From the NCBI RefSeq assembly GCF_003325475.1, contig NZ_CP029496.1, positions 1 to 17,589 on the forward strand: 17,589 nt of DNA, in the 5' to 3' direction. The stretch is from Chromobacterium phragmitis. GTDB lineage: Bacteria; Pseudomonadota; Gammaproteobacteria; Burkholderiales; Chromobacteriaceae. How positions within the stretch are numbered: the stretch's first letter is position 1; each line of letters starts with the position of its first letter. Made by a program: the position numbers and the translations under genes. Shown here one piece after another: positions 7,931 to 13,775 of this stretch. Below the pieces are notes generated by a model that did no database searches, was not told the DNA's origin, and saw only the letters and a list, made by a program, of their open reading frames with translations.

Positions 7931-9024
7931 TGCGAAGAAAGCAGGCAGGCGAAATATTGATAGGCGTGGCGATCGCCGTGGTCATGATCGGGATGGTGCT
8001 TTCCTATTTTGGCGTGCGGCAGGTCAACGAGTGGCGCGTATCGCGCGGAGAGATTGTGGGCGGCGCGCTGGCGGAGTTGGGCAAGGGCGTGAACAGCTAT
8101 GTCGTGCAATATCACCCGCAGATCGTTTCCGCGCTGTTCGGCGGTCCTTCGCAAGTGAAGGATGCCGGCGGCCGCGTCATTGTGCAAAATGCGGCGGCGC
8201 CCACTGCGGCGGAAATCGCCAGCATAGCAGGCTTGAGCGGCTTCGGCGCCACGCCGCCGATCCCAGGCGGAAACTACGTGATCAGGTTGAGCCGGGGGGG
8301 ATCCTGCGTGGACCAGGCTACCTGCAACGTCAATGCCCTGACCTATATCGACCGCCCTTTGCTGATGCCTTTCCCGGGCGCGAGCGATAGGGTGGACTAC
8401 ATGGCAACCGGCGCGGCGGTCCAGGCGATTGGCATTAATGGCGGCGCGTCATTTTTGTCTCCCAGCAATGCGAACAGTAACGCCAACCTGACCTTTCATA
8501 GCCCCGGAGGCGCGGTGGAGGCCATTCCCAATCCAGTTGCGGGCGCGCCGGGAGGCATCGTCGCGATGAGGGGCGGATATATCCGCGCCGACTTTGACGA
8601 ATTTCTGCGTCGCGACGGCACCAAACCCATGACGGGCAACCTGAATATGGATGCTCATGACATCTTGAACGCCAAGGACATACTGGGCAGCGGCACCATA
8701 ACGATGGGAGGAGATGTGAAGGCCGGCGCCTCCGTTTTCGCCAATATGAATGTGTCAGCGGGGCGAGATGTCGCGGCGGGAGGGAAAGTAACGGCCGGAC
8801 AGAACGTGGAAGCAGGGCAGGATGTTGTTGCGGCGCATGATGTCCGCGCCTCGAATGATGTCAAAGCCGCTCAGAATGTTGTCGCAGGCAACATGGTTCA
8901 GGGGAATACGCTGTACCCCAACAAGGTGGTTGCGGAGAACGAGCCTGGATGCAGTCCCGAGGGGGCGATTGCGCGATCAAGCGCTGGCTTGATACTTTCT
9001 TGTCAATCCGGTGTGGAACTGTAA
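7930..9024 (+). CDS. pilV: PilV, shufflon-type pilus tip adhesin (constant part plus short tail)
   Basis: Minor pilin with a recombination-switched C-terminus, in R64 the tip protein that selects recipient lipopolysaccharide. The ATG at 7930 overlaps the upstream stop; 364 residues. The N-terminus has a prepilin-like leader (MRRKQAG) and hydrophobic helix (EILIGVAIAVVMIGMVL). A Shufflon_N-like body includes DGTKPMTGNLNMDAHDILNA, followed by about eleven short repeats of the type xVxAGxx (about 8700-8910), probably a beta-solenoid stalk. The conserved end GLILSCQSG lies on the first recombination site, where a tail normally begins with a Trp two residues later. Here it reads CQSGVEL and stops, so no tail is attached in this arrangement. 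The S1 site and following DNA look damaged or misread. Confidence 0.88.
   Translation: MRRKQAGEILIGVAIAVVMIGMVLSYFGVRQVNEWRVSRGEIVGGALAELGKGVNSYVVQYHPQIVSALFGGPSQVKDAGGRVIVQNAAAPTAAEIASIAGLSGFGATPPIPGGNYVIRLSRGGSCVDQATCNVNALTYIDRPLLMPFPGASDRVDYMATGAAVQAIGINGGASFLSPSNANSNANLTFHSPGGAVEAIPNPVAGAPGGIVAMRGGYIRADFDEFLRRDGTKPMTGNLNMDAHDILNAKDILGSGTITMGGDVKAGASVFANMNVSAGRDVAAGGKVTAGQNVEAGQDVVAAHDVRASNDVKAAQNVVAGNMVQGNTLYPNKVVAENEPGCSPEGAIARSSAGLILSCQSGVEL
9001..9017 (+). repeat. sfx recombination site S1 (pilV junction, imperfect)
   Basis: Reads TGTCAATCCGGTGTGGA. The left half and core match the other sites, but the right half is two bases short: the TGG that other copies carry seven bases beyond the TGTCAATCCGG core's middle comes early. 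Compared with S6 (TGTCAATCCGGTAGCTGG) it looks like S6 with A and C missing. This is the site that joins the constant part of pilV to a tail, so its state decides whether the switch works. Confidence 0.75.
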
Positions 9025-9249
9025 ACATGCTGAAAGGCCTATACTTGGTTGCAACAGGCTATAGTGGATTAACGTAGCGCTCACGGATCATAATTCAGGC
9101 TTTGGGTGGCGCTTGTTGGATTATTCAAAAGAGCCCGTTTATAATGCTGGTTGCAGACTATGCAATAAATGGATGCTCCTGACATCTCATTCTGTCGGAC
9201 AGGCCACATAGAATATGTAATAGGTATTGCACTAGCTGGGAGCCCTAGT
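9018..9249 (+). pseudogene. decayed or misassembled hybrid of tails E and D behind pilV
   Basis: This segment matches two other shufflon segments read on the opposite strand. Bases 9001-9120 follow the start of tail E (10653 down to about 10533), including a long exact stretch around GCTTTGGGTGGCGCTTG. From about 9119 the sequence follows the 3' part of tail D (about 10260 down to 10117), including the Thr-Ser-Trp-Glu-Pro-stop end and S2/S4. Between them the end of E, site S5 and the start of D are missing. The rest differs mainly by one- to four-base deletions, for example TATAAAAACTTGG becoming TATACTTGG, so no frame stays open. It could be a worn-out duplicate, or a consensus built from reads of mixed inversion states. 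Confidence 0.7.
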
Positions 9250-9267
9250 TGTCAATCCGGTCGTTGG
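9250..9267 (+). repeat. sfx recombination site S2
   Basis: TGTCAATCCGGTCGTTGG in + orientation, opening tail A. It is identical over all 18 bases to S4 in inverse orientation, and the identity continues leftwards into the end of tail D and its stop codon, and rightwards for GTTT. Confidence 0.9.
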
Positions 9268-9507
9268 GTTTCAATGCAGGGAGTTCTCGCACCAGCCCCG
9301 TCCACGTTTGGGTCGGTAGTGACGGGGTACTATGGATGCTGGACTGTTCCTGCGACAGGAAAATGGGCAGTTTCACTGAATGGATGGCATCCAAATGCCA
9401 CATATATATCCGGCCCATATGCTTCTGGAGTTTACTCTGCAGGGACAAAATTTTGCGCAAATGATTTTGTCCAGCTTTTCGGTTTTTATTGGAAAGTTGC
9501 AAATTGA
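9250..9507 (+). CDS. alternative PilV C-terminal tail A (no own start)
   Basis: Open frame of 85 residues from the Cys codon of site S2: CQSGRWVSMQG ... FYWKVAN, then TGA. It has no start codon or ribosome site of its own and is only translated when fused to the constant part of pilV. It carries further Cys residues (YYGCWTV and TKFCAND) that could form a disulfide, and it is rich in Gly, Ser, Trp and Tyr, fitting a small receptor-binding domain. It is the only tail on the + strand, convergent with tail B. Confidence 0.85.
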   Translation, partial: CQSGRWVSMQGVLAPAPSTFGSVVTGYYGCWTVPATGKWAVSLNGWHPNATYISGPYASGVYSAGTKFCANDFVQLFGFYWKVAN

Positions 9508-9679
9508 CAACTGATCAGTAGACTTGCCATTTCCACTTATCAAGGCGCGATCTGATTTATTCCTGCTCCTGTGTTATATAATATATTCCCCATTCCTGCA
9601 GAGATGCAGTATTAAAGTCGCTAGTAGTATTTTTCATGCCGCTAGTTCAATTGCACTCTCTTATTCAGCAGCAGATTGC

Positions 9680-9706
9680 AAAAAAAAGCCCGTCAGGGCT
9701 TTTTTT
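9680..9706. terminator. bidirectional intrinsic terminator between tails A and B
   Basis: Eight A, GCCC, loop GTCA, GGGC, seven T: a perfect stem usable on both strands because each arm is flanked by A and T runs. It lies downstream of tail A on + (9507) and tail B on - (9717), so whichever of the two is fused to pilV the transcript ends here. Confidence 0.85.
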
Positions 9707-9716
9707 GTTGCGAAGG

Positions 9717-9914
9717 TTATTGCATCGGAGTGCAGGCGCGAGTGTATGAACGTCCACCGCCATTCCACCAGACATTAGTACAAGTGGATGTTGCCGAGTA
9801 TTGACCCAGACATCCATAACTAGCCCACTCTCCTGAGCCTGTATAGCTGTCGAGTGGGCATTGATATATTACTGCCGTCAGTCCACTTTGTTTTTTCCAA
9901 GTACCGGATTGACA
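9717..9914 (-). CDS. alternative PilV C-terminal tail B (no own start)
   Basis: Minus-strand frame of 65 residues from the Cys codon of S3: CQSGTWKKQSG ... RSYTRACTPMQ, then TAA. It is Cys-rich (YQCPLD, YGCLGQ, STCTNV, RACTP) in addition to the junction Cys, suggesting a disulfide-stabilised tip. No start codon of its own. It shares an invertible block with tail A, and the terminator at 9680-9706 follows it. Confidence 0.85.
   Translation of the reverse strand, partial: CQSGTWKKQSGLTAVIYQCPLDSYTGSGEWASYGCLGQYSATSTCTNVWWNGGGRSYTRACTPMQ
9897..9914 (-). repeat. sfx recombination site S3
   Basis: Minus-strand TGTCAATCCGGTACTTGG, opening tail B. Inverted relative to S1 and S2. Confidence 0.9.
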
Positions 9915-9916
9915 AA

Positions 9917-10117
9917 CTAATCTGCGACACAAGTGATATTCCAAACATAATCAAAGCCTGGATATGACTTGGAATGAAACCCTCGAGGGCAACTGCTTGC
10001 GGGGTCGTGCCCTTGGCACAGTTGAAGTTGTGAACCTCGACCATCTCCCACGATGTGAATCCCACAAAGCATTCCTGATATGGCTTTTGTACCAAAAACC
10101 CAACGACCGGATTGACA
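9917..10117 (-). CDS. alternative PilV C-terminal tail C (no own start)
   Basis: Minus-strand frame of 66 residues from S4: CQSGRWVFGTK ... GFDYVWNITCVAD, then TAG just before S3. It contains the stretch SSCPRGFHSKSYPGFDY, a Cys-Pro-x-Gly-Phe pattern of the sort seen in other PilV tails as far as I recall. There is no start codon and no terminator of its own; transcripts would read on into the next segment. An overlapping minus frame (9820-10095) is a shadow. Confidence 0.82.
   Translation of the reverse strand, partial: CQSGRWVFGTKAISGMLCGIHIVGDGRGSQLQLCQGHDPASSCPRGFHSKSYPGFDYVWNITCVAD
10100..10117 (-). repeat. sfx recombination site S4
   Basis: Minus-strand TGTCAATCCGGTCGTTGG, opening tail C. 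Identical to S2 but inverted, hence the best-matched recombining pair in the window (S2 with S4). Confidence 0.9.
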
Positions 10118-10118
10118 A

Positions 10119-10319
10119 CTAGGGCTCCCAGCTAGTGCCAATACCTATTACATATTCTATCGTGGCTCTTGCTCCGCACCAGAAGTGTAGATCGTCAGGA
10201 GCATCCCATTTATTGCCATAGGTCTGCAACCAAGCATTATAAACGGGGGCTCTTTTGTAATAATCAAAGCATGGGATTTCGAAGGGTCTCGTTGGAGGTT
10301 GCCACACGCCGGATTGACA
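10119..10319 (-). CDS. alternative PilV C-terminal tail D (no own start)
   Basis: Minus-strand frame of 66 residues from S5: CQSGVWQPPTRPFEIPC ... EYVIGIGTSWEP, then TAG immediately before S4. It has Cys residues at FEIPCFDYY and FWCGAR besides the junction Cys. Its 3' half is the parent of the right part of the damaged segment at 9119-9249, which preserves the same stop and following site. Confidence 0.82.
   Translation of the reverse strand, partial: CQSGVWQPPTRPFEIPCFDYYKRAPVYNAWLQTYGNKWDAPDDLHFWCGARATIEYVIGIGTSWEP
10302..10319 (-). repeat. sfx recombination site S5
   Basis: Minus-strand TGTCAATCCGGCGTGTGG, opening tail D. It differs from the others in having C rather than T after the GG of the core. 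Confidence 0.9.
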
Positions 10320-10320
10320 A

Positions 10321-10653
10321 TTATATAATATTAAACTGAAGTATACTGTAAGCTGCGCCGCCGCACTCAAAAGGGTAAGCATCAATTCTATAGGAGGTGT
10401 AGGCAGGGACTGGGAATGAGAGGGTTGTCATTTTCCACCACTCATTATTGTTATCGATGTTCGATGCGACAGTTCCGACGCCTTCAACCGAAGCTACCAG
10501 TGAATACTTATTCCAACAAGCGCCACCCAAAGCCTGAATTATGATCGCGTGAGCGCTATCGTTAAATCCACTATACGTCCCTGTTGCCGAACCCAAGTTT
10601 TTATATGAGCCTTTCACCGCATTGTTTACAGTTTTCCAGCTACCGGATTGACA
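10321..10653 (-). CDS. alternative PilV C-terminal tail E (no own start, longest tail)
   Basis: Minus-strand frame of 110 residues from S6: CQSGSWKTVNNAVKGSY ... SILQFNII, then TAA just before S5. It is the longest tail, with two internal Cys residues (GGACWNKY, PFECGGAA) and a lectin-like mix of Gly, Ser, Asn and aromatics; no fold is assigned. Its first third is the parent of the left part of the damaged segment at 9001-9120. Being next to the outermost site, it is attached to pilV by inversion of the complete array. Confidence 0.83.
   Translation of the reverse strand, partial: CQSGSWKTVNNAVKGSYKNLGSATGTYSGFNDSAHAIIIQALGGACWNKYSLVASVEGVGTVASNIDNNNEWWKMTTLSFPVPAYTSYRIDAYPFECGGAAYSILQFNII
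10636..10653 (-). repeat. sfx recombination site S6 (rci-proximal)
   Basis: Minus-strand TGTCAATCCGGTAGCTGG, opening tail E. It is the outermost site on the rci side; inversion with S1 would flip the whole array. Confidence 0.9.
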
Positions 10654-10732
10654 AGCGTGTTTGTCGCTTTTATTTTCCTTTTAAATCAATGGGATATATT
10701 TGATTTTTTGATAGTTTATTTAAAATAAAGTG

Positions 10733-11866
10733 TTAAGCATGCTGGCTGGCCAGGGGGTCGATCATGATCACTTTTCTTTCATCTATTGCTTCAAGGTATT
10801 GATCTGGTTGAGGAATGGGCTTCGCATCCCTCATGGAGGTCAGAATGGTTCTTAGCAGGATGTCTTGCGCCGAGTGTATGGCCTGCTCTTCCGTCGCCGC
10901 GCGCGTGACCAGATTGTCAAAGTCCAGCAATCTCAATTCAATATGGTTATTGCGCTCTTCCATGCAGGCGGGGTAGGGGATGAGGTGGTCCAGCACCGCC
11001 TGCTTGCCTTTGTGCTTGTTGCCTTCAAGTTTTCGAACCAGTCTTTGCGCTCGGAGATGGGTATAGCGTTTCAGCATGGCCAGCGATTTATGGCCGCTGA
11101 TCGCAGCTACTTCGAGCAGATCGAGCGTGCCGAGCTCAACCAGGCGGCTGATGGCTTCGTGACGCAGGTCATGAAAATGGAGGTCTTCAATTCCTAGCTT
11201 GATCACCATGAAGCGCCAGGTGCTTTTCAAACCATTAGGGCCGTAACTCATGACCCGGCCTTTGGATTTGACCCCCAGCCTGATCAATGCGTCCCTGGCC
11301 TTGACTGAGAGAGGGACATCTCGCTTCGAGCCGTTCTTGGTATCCGGCAAATGGGCGATCCGTGTTTTCAGATTGATGTGCTCCCACTCCAGCTTGAGGA
11401 TCTCTCCTTGTCGCATGGCGGTTTCCAGCGCAAGCACCACGATCGAGTACAGCTCTTGATTGGAATGGTTGTGGCAGTAGCGCAGGATGAGGCGCTCTTC
11501 GCGAGCGGTTAGCCGCCTTTCCCTGCCTGGCGGGGTTTTGGGTTTCTTGACATTTTTCACAGGGTTGCCATCGCAGACGCCCCATTCAATTCGCGCGATA
11601 TCCAGACAGTTGCTGAGCAAGGACATTTCGAGCCGCACGGTGGCCGCCGAGATGGGTTTGTTGGTCTTGGGGTTGATCTGGGCAAGCCGCTGGTCCCGAT
11701 ACGTGGCCACATCCACGGTGCTGATTTCATTCGTCACCAACTGGCCAAGGAATGAGCGGCTGAGCTGGTCGATGCGGTAACGCTCCTGAGCGTATCCTTT
11801 TTTCAGGATGGAGACACGCCTGCGGTAGTGATCCAGCGTTTCTTTGAGTTTTTGGGTTTTATCCAT
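10733..11866 (-). CDS. rci: Rci-type shufflon tyrosine recombinase
   Basis: Site-specific recombinase of the integrase family, 377 residues, expected to invert the segments between the sfx sites. The catalytic residues are all visible: Arg152 (LETAMRQGE), Lys177 (PDTKNGSKRDVPL), His232-x-x-Arg235 (HFHDLRHEA), His259 (ISGHKS) and Tyr268 (LKRYTHL). An N-terminal SAM-like core-binding domain (VATYRDQRLAQI ... ATVRLEMSLLSNCLDIARIEW) precedes the catalytic domain. About 110 residues follow the catalytic Tyr; R64 Rci also has a long C-terminal extension, which governs use of asymmetric sfx sites. The start is ATG 11866, with a TTG three bases earlier as an alternative. Pointing toward the shufflon and lying directly beside its last site is the usual arrangement. 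The gene is intact. Confidence 0.92.
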   Translation of the reverse strand: MDKTQKLKETLDHYRRRVSILKKGYAQERYRIDQLSRSFLGQLVTNEISTVDVATYRDQRLAQINPKTNKPISAATVRLEMSLLSNCLDIARIEWGVCDGNPVKNVKKPKTPPGRERRLTAREERLILRYCHNHSNQELYSIVVLALETAMRQGEILKLEWEHINLKTRIAHLPDTKNGSKRDVPLSVKARDALIRLGVKSKGRVMSYGPNGLKSTWRFMVIKLGIEDLHFHDLRHEAISRLVELGTLDLLEVAAISGHKSLAMLKRYTHLRAQRLVRKLEGNKHKGKQAVLDHLIPYPACMEERNNHIELRLLDFDNLVTRAATEEQAIHSAQDILLRTILTSMRDAKPIPQPDQYLEAIDERKVIMIDPLASQHA

Positions 11867-11869
11867 CAA

Positions 11870-12008
11870 TTATTCTGTCTTTGTCAGCCTCAAAGCAGCA
11901 AGGACCGGTAGCGTGATGCCAGAAGCTTTGAAACGCGAGATGATCTTTTCAGCCTGGAGCGTGGCTGCCGGATGGGCGAAGCCCTTCCTGGACTTTGCTG
12001 AATTCCAT
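11870..12008 (-). pseudogene. possible small broken ORF upstream of rci
   Basis: The minus strand holds an open stretch ending at TAA 11872-11870, only three bases before the rci ATG: GFAHPAATLQAEKIISRF then KASGITLPVLAALRLTKTE. It has no start codon in its own frame, but removing one G from the GGG run at 11982-11984 links it to an ATG at 12008 (MEFSKVQEG), giving 45 residues. Close spacing to rci suggests a co-transcribed leader gene. No family is recognised and it may be chance. Confidence 0.22.
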
Positions 12009-12238
12009 GGGGGCTTGGATTGAGCATGCGCGCGCAGCGGGGCGCCTATTCTGTGTTGGCGGCAAGATTTTCTTACGGCGCCAACTGGCGCATTTCATTC
12101 TTGGGAAATTGGCTGTGAAGAATATCACAGTTAGGATGTACGGTCTTGGCGGGAGCGCCGCGTTGAGCCTGGGGCTTGAGCATAGGGGAGGGCGCCTGCT
12201 GGCGATGGTTCCAGAGGCGCCTCTCCCGCTGGCGGCGG
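12009..12238. other. stretch with no recognised gene
   Basis: I see no convincing coding frame. The open frame on + (11995-12336) has Arg/Trp-rich composition typical of a non-coding frame and no ribosome site. Short G+C-rich inverted motifs (GGCGCCTGCTGGCG and GAGGCGCCTCTCCCGC around 12190-12230) are present but do not form a clear terminator. Confidence 0.4.
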
Positions 12239-12469
12239 TCAGGATTGAGATGCGGGGGTCTTGGCGCGCAGTCTCCCGCTGGCGTGTTTCTCATCATGGC
12301 CCAGGAACGTGGCGACCACGAGGCCGTTATGATTGATCAGCCGCAGAATGCCTCGAATGTTGACATCCACGCTTCCATCTTGCTGTCGGATCTTGTGAAA
12401 CCATGATGTGCATATGTCCTCGTGTCCAGACAGCACAACGCCAGCATTGTCTTCTAAGTGCCATGCCAT
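12239..12469 (-). CDS. small hypothetical protein
   Basis: Minus-strand ORF of 76 residues beginning MAWHLEDNAGVVLSGHED and containing VNIRGILRLINHNGLVV, a natural-looking amphipathic mix without skew to Arg or Pro. Its upstream DNA (12470-12600) is A+T-rich and promoter-like, but no good ribosome site is seen before the ATG. It points toward rci and could be transcribed with it. No family is recognised. Confidence 0.35.
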   Translation of the reverse strand: MAWHLEDNAGVVLSGHEDICTSWFHKIRQQDGSVDVNIRGILRLINHNGLVVATFLGHDEKHASGRLRAKTPASQS

Positions 12470-12647
12470 TTTCGTTGCATTTGTAAGTTTTTATTAAATA
12501 TAGGGCAATGGTACTCAGATTTTAAATGCATATACATTCGTATATTTACTTAATTTCCTTTTTTGCATATTTTGTTTTAGTTGTAATTCCCATGTTTGCG
12601 CCCTCTCGGGGCCTGGGGAGTGACGCCGGTCAGCATTTTGAAATGTC

Positions 12648-13490
12648 TCAGGGGTAGTTATTTGCCCTGGCTGCTCTGGGGGAGGGGGGAGTGTCGCTTT
12701 CGCTGGGCAGAAGCAAGGTGAGGTTCTCTGCCGGGATGGCGGGCGAAAACAGAAATCCTTGCCAGTGGTCGGCACCCATATCCTGGACAGCTTTCAACTG
12801 TTCCGCCGTTTCCACGCCTTCGCAAATGCTTTCCATGCCCAGGTCCCGGATCATGCGTATCAAATTGCGCATGATGATGTGGTCACGCTCTATGCGGAGC
12901 ATTCGCTGGGTAAAGCTGCGGTCGATCTTGATCGTGGTGGCGGGGATGTGCCTTAGGTGTTCCAGAACGGAAAAACCGGTTCCAAAGTCGTCTATGGCGA
13001 CTCGGACGCCTAGGTTTCGGAGCTGCCGAGCGATGTCCGTCATGGTCGGCAAGTCCTGGAACAAGAAAGATTCAGTGATCTCCAGCTCGATTCGCCAGGG
13101 ATCTAGGCCCGCCTCGCGGATGAGGGAGTCAATCCGTTTGGGAAGCTCAGGTGTGATTTGTCGAACGGACAGGTTGATGGCGGTTCGGAAATGAGGCGGC
13201 AGGCTGCCGCGCTCCCAGGCGCTGGTAGTCTGGATGGCGGTTTGCAGGCACCAATCGCCTAACGCCATGATGAAACCGTTTTCTTCCGCTTGCGGGATGA
13301 AGTGGGAGGGGTTGGTCAGCTTGGATGAGGATGGCGATTGCTTCCATCGCGTCAGCGCTTCCGCGCCGGTGAGTTGCAGGCTGGAGCAGCTGAGTTGTGG
13401 TTGGTAGTGAAGTCTGAACTCGTTATTGCGCAAGGCCGCATCAAGGGTGTCTCTTGTCGGTGTTGAGCGCACTAGTTCACTGGGTATCAT
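12648..13490 (-). CDS. EAL-domain cyclic-di-GMP phosphodiesterase
   Basis: Stand-alone EAL protein of about 280 residues, predicted to hydrolyse c-di-GMP to pGpG in the cytoplasm. The motifs of active enzymes are present in order: FRLHYQPQ, GAEALTRW (the EAL signature), INLSVRQ, IELEITES, AIDDFGTGFS (DDFGTG), IKIDRSF, CEGVET and QGFLFSPA. No GGDEF or sensor domain and no membrane segment are present if translation starts at ATG 13490, which has GAGGG five bases upstream; an open frame extends to 13595 but crosses the promoter. The gene is intact, unlike those to its right. Low c-di-GMP generally favours motility over attachment, so a link to pilus function or transfer is plausible but is inferred from proximity only. 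Confidence 0.88.
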   Translation of the reverse strand: MIPSELVRSTPTRDTLDAALRNNEFRLHYQPQLSCSSLQLTGAEALTRWKQSPSSSKLTNPSHFIPQAEENGFIMALGDWCLQTAIQTTSAWERGSLPPHFRTAINLSVRQITPELPKRIDSLIREAGLDPWRIELEITESFLFQDLPTMTDIARQLRNLGVRVAIDDFGTGFSVLEHLRHIPATTIKIDRSFTQRMLRIERDHIIMRNLIRMIRDLGMESICEGVETAEQLKAVQDMGADHWQGFLFSPAIPAENLTLLLPSESDTPPSPRAARANNYP

Positions 13491-13533
13491 GTCGCCCTCG
13501 ATGGGAAGTGACTGCATTTGATAAAGATTTGAT

Positions 13534-13562
13534 ATCATACATACTATAGTAAATAATATCAA
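13534..13562 (-). promoter_or_regulatory. putative sigma70 promoter of the EAL gene
   Basis: On the minus strand TTGATA (13562-13557), a 17-base spacer and TATGAT (13539-13534) make a near-consensus promoter in an A+T-rich island. It lies about 45 bases upstream of ATG 13490. This supports choosing that start. Confidence 0.6.
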
Positions 13563-13710
13563 AAATTGATAAGGCGAATGAAGATGTGCAGGCATTGTGT
13601 TGCCGTGCGTCTGGGCGGTGCGTCATCCAGTGTGCTGCCGTGGCGTGCTCGCGGCGCGCTAGGCTGGCGCAGATTGGTGTGGTTGCGGGAGTGAGCAGGG
13701 TACTTTTGCA

Positions 13711-13739
13711 TTTACTTTAAAAAATGTTTGATATAGAAT
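13711..13739 (+). promoter_or_regulatory. putative sigma70 promoter of the right-hand cluster
   Basis: TTTACT (13711-13716), 17 bases, TAGAAT (13734-13739), in an A+T-rich stretch 37 bases before ATG 13776. It is divergent from the EAL promoter. The match is moderate. Confidence 0.4.
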
Positions 13740-13775
13740 GTGTTTTAATAAACTAAATATCATTTTGGTGCTGAA

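Larger units (their letters stand above)
9001..10653 (+). other. shufflon: multi-site DNA inversion region for pilV tails
   Basis: Six copies of TGTCAATCCGG lie between pilV and rci: two in + orientation (9001, 9250) and four in - orientation (ending 9914, 10117, 10319, 10653). Each begins an open frame with codons Cys-Gln-Ser-Gly and, in five of six, a Trp two codons later. The R64 shufflon uses 19-base sfx sites with the same CAATCCGG core, and its Rci recombines only sites in opposite orientation. By that rule S1 can invert with S3, S4, S5 or S6, attaching tail B, C, D or E to pilV in one step. Tail A needs two inversions or loss of the 9001-9250 segment. The DNA here is visibly richer in A+T than the flanking pilus genes. 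Confidence 0.92.

Noticed and set aside
9524..9778. Plus-strand frame between tails A and B
   Set aside because: It runs through the terminator hairpin and the antisense of tail B and has no ribosome site.
9820..10095. Second minus-strand frame overlapping tail C
   Set aside because: It does not start at a recombination site in the Cys-Gln-Ser-Gly frame and runs through S3 out of frame; tail C in the site frame is the better explanation.
9001..10653. Repeated TGTCAATCCGG motifs as a CRISPR-like array
   Set aside because: The repeats occur in both orientations, are unevenly spaced (about 185 to 650 bases), and each starts an open frame; they are recombination sites.
11995..12336. Plus-strand ORF of 113 codons between rci and the EAL gene
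   Set aside because: Arg/Gly/Trp-rich, no ribosome site, and partly antisense to the more natural small minus-strand ORF.
13491..13595. N-terminal extension of the EAL protein with a hydrophobic stretch (FLILFTIVCMISNLY)
   Set aside because: It would require translation through the best promoter in the region, and no ribosome site precedes those starts, whereas ATG 13490 has one.
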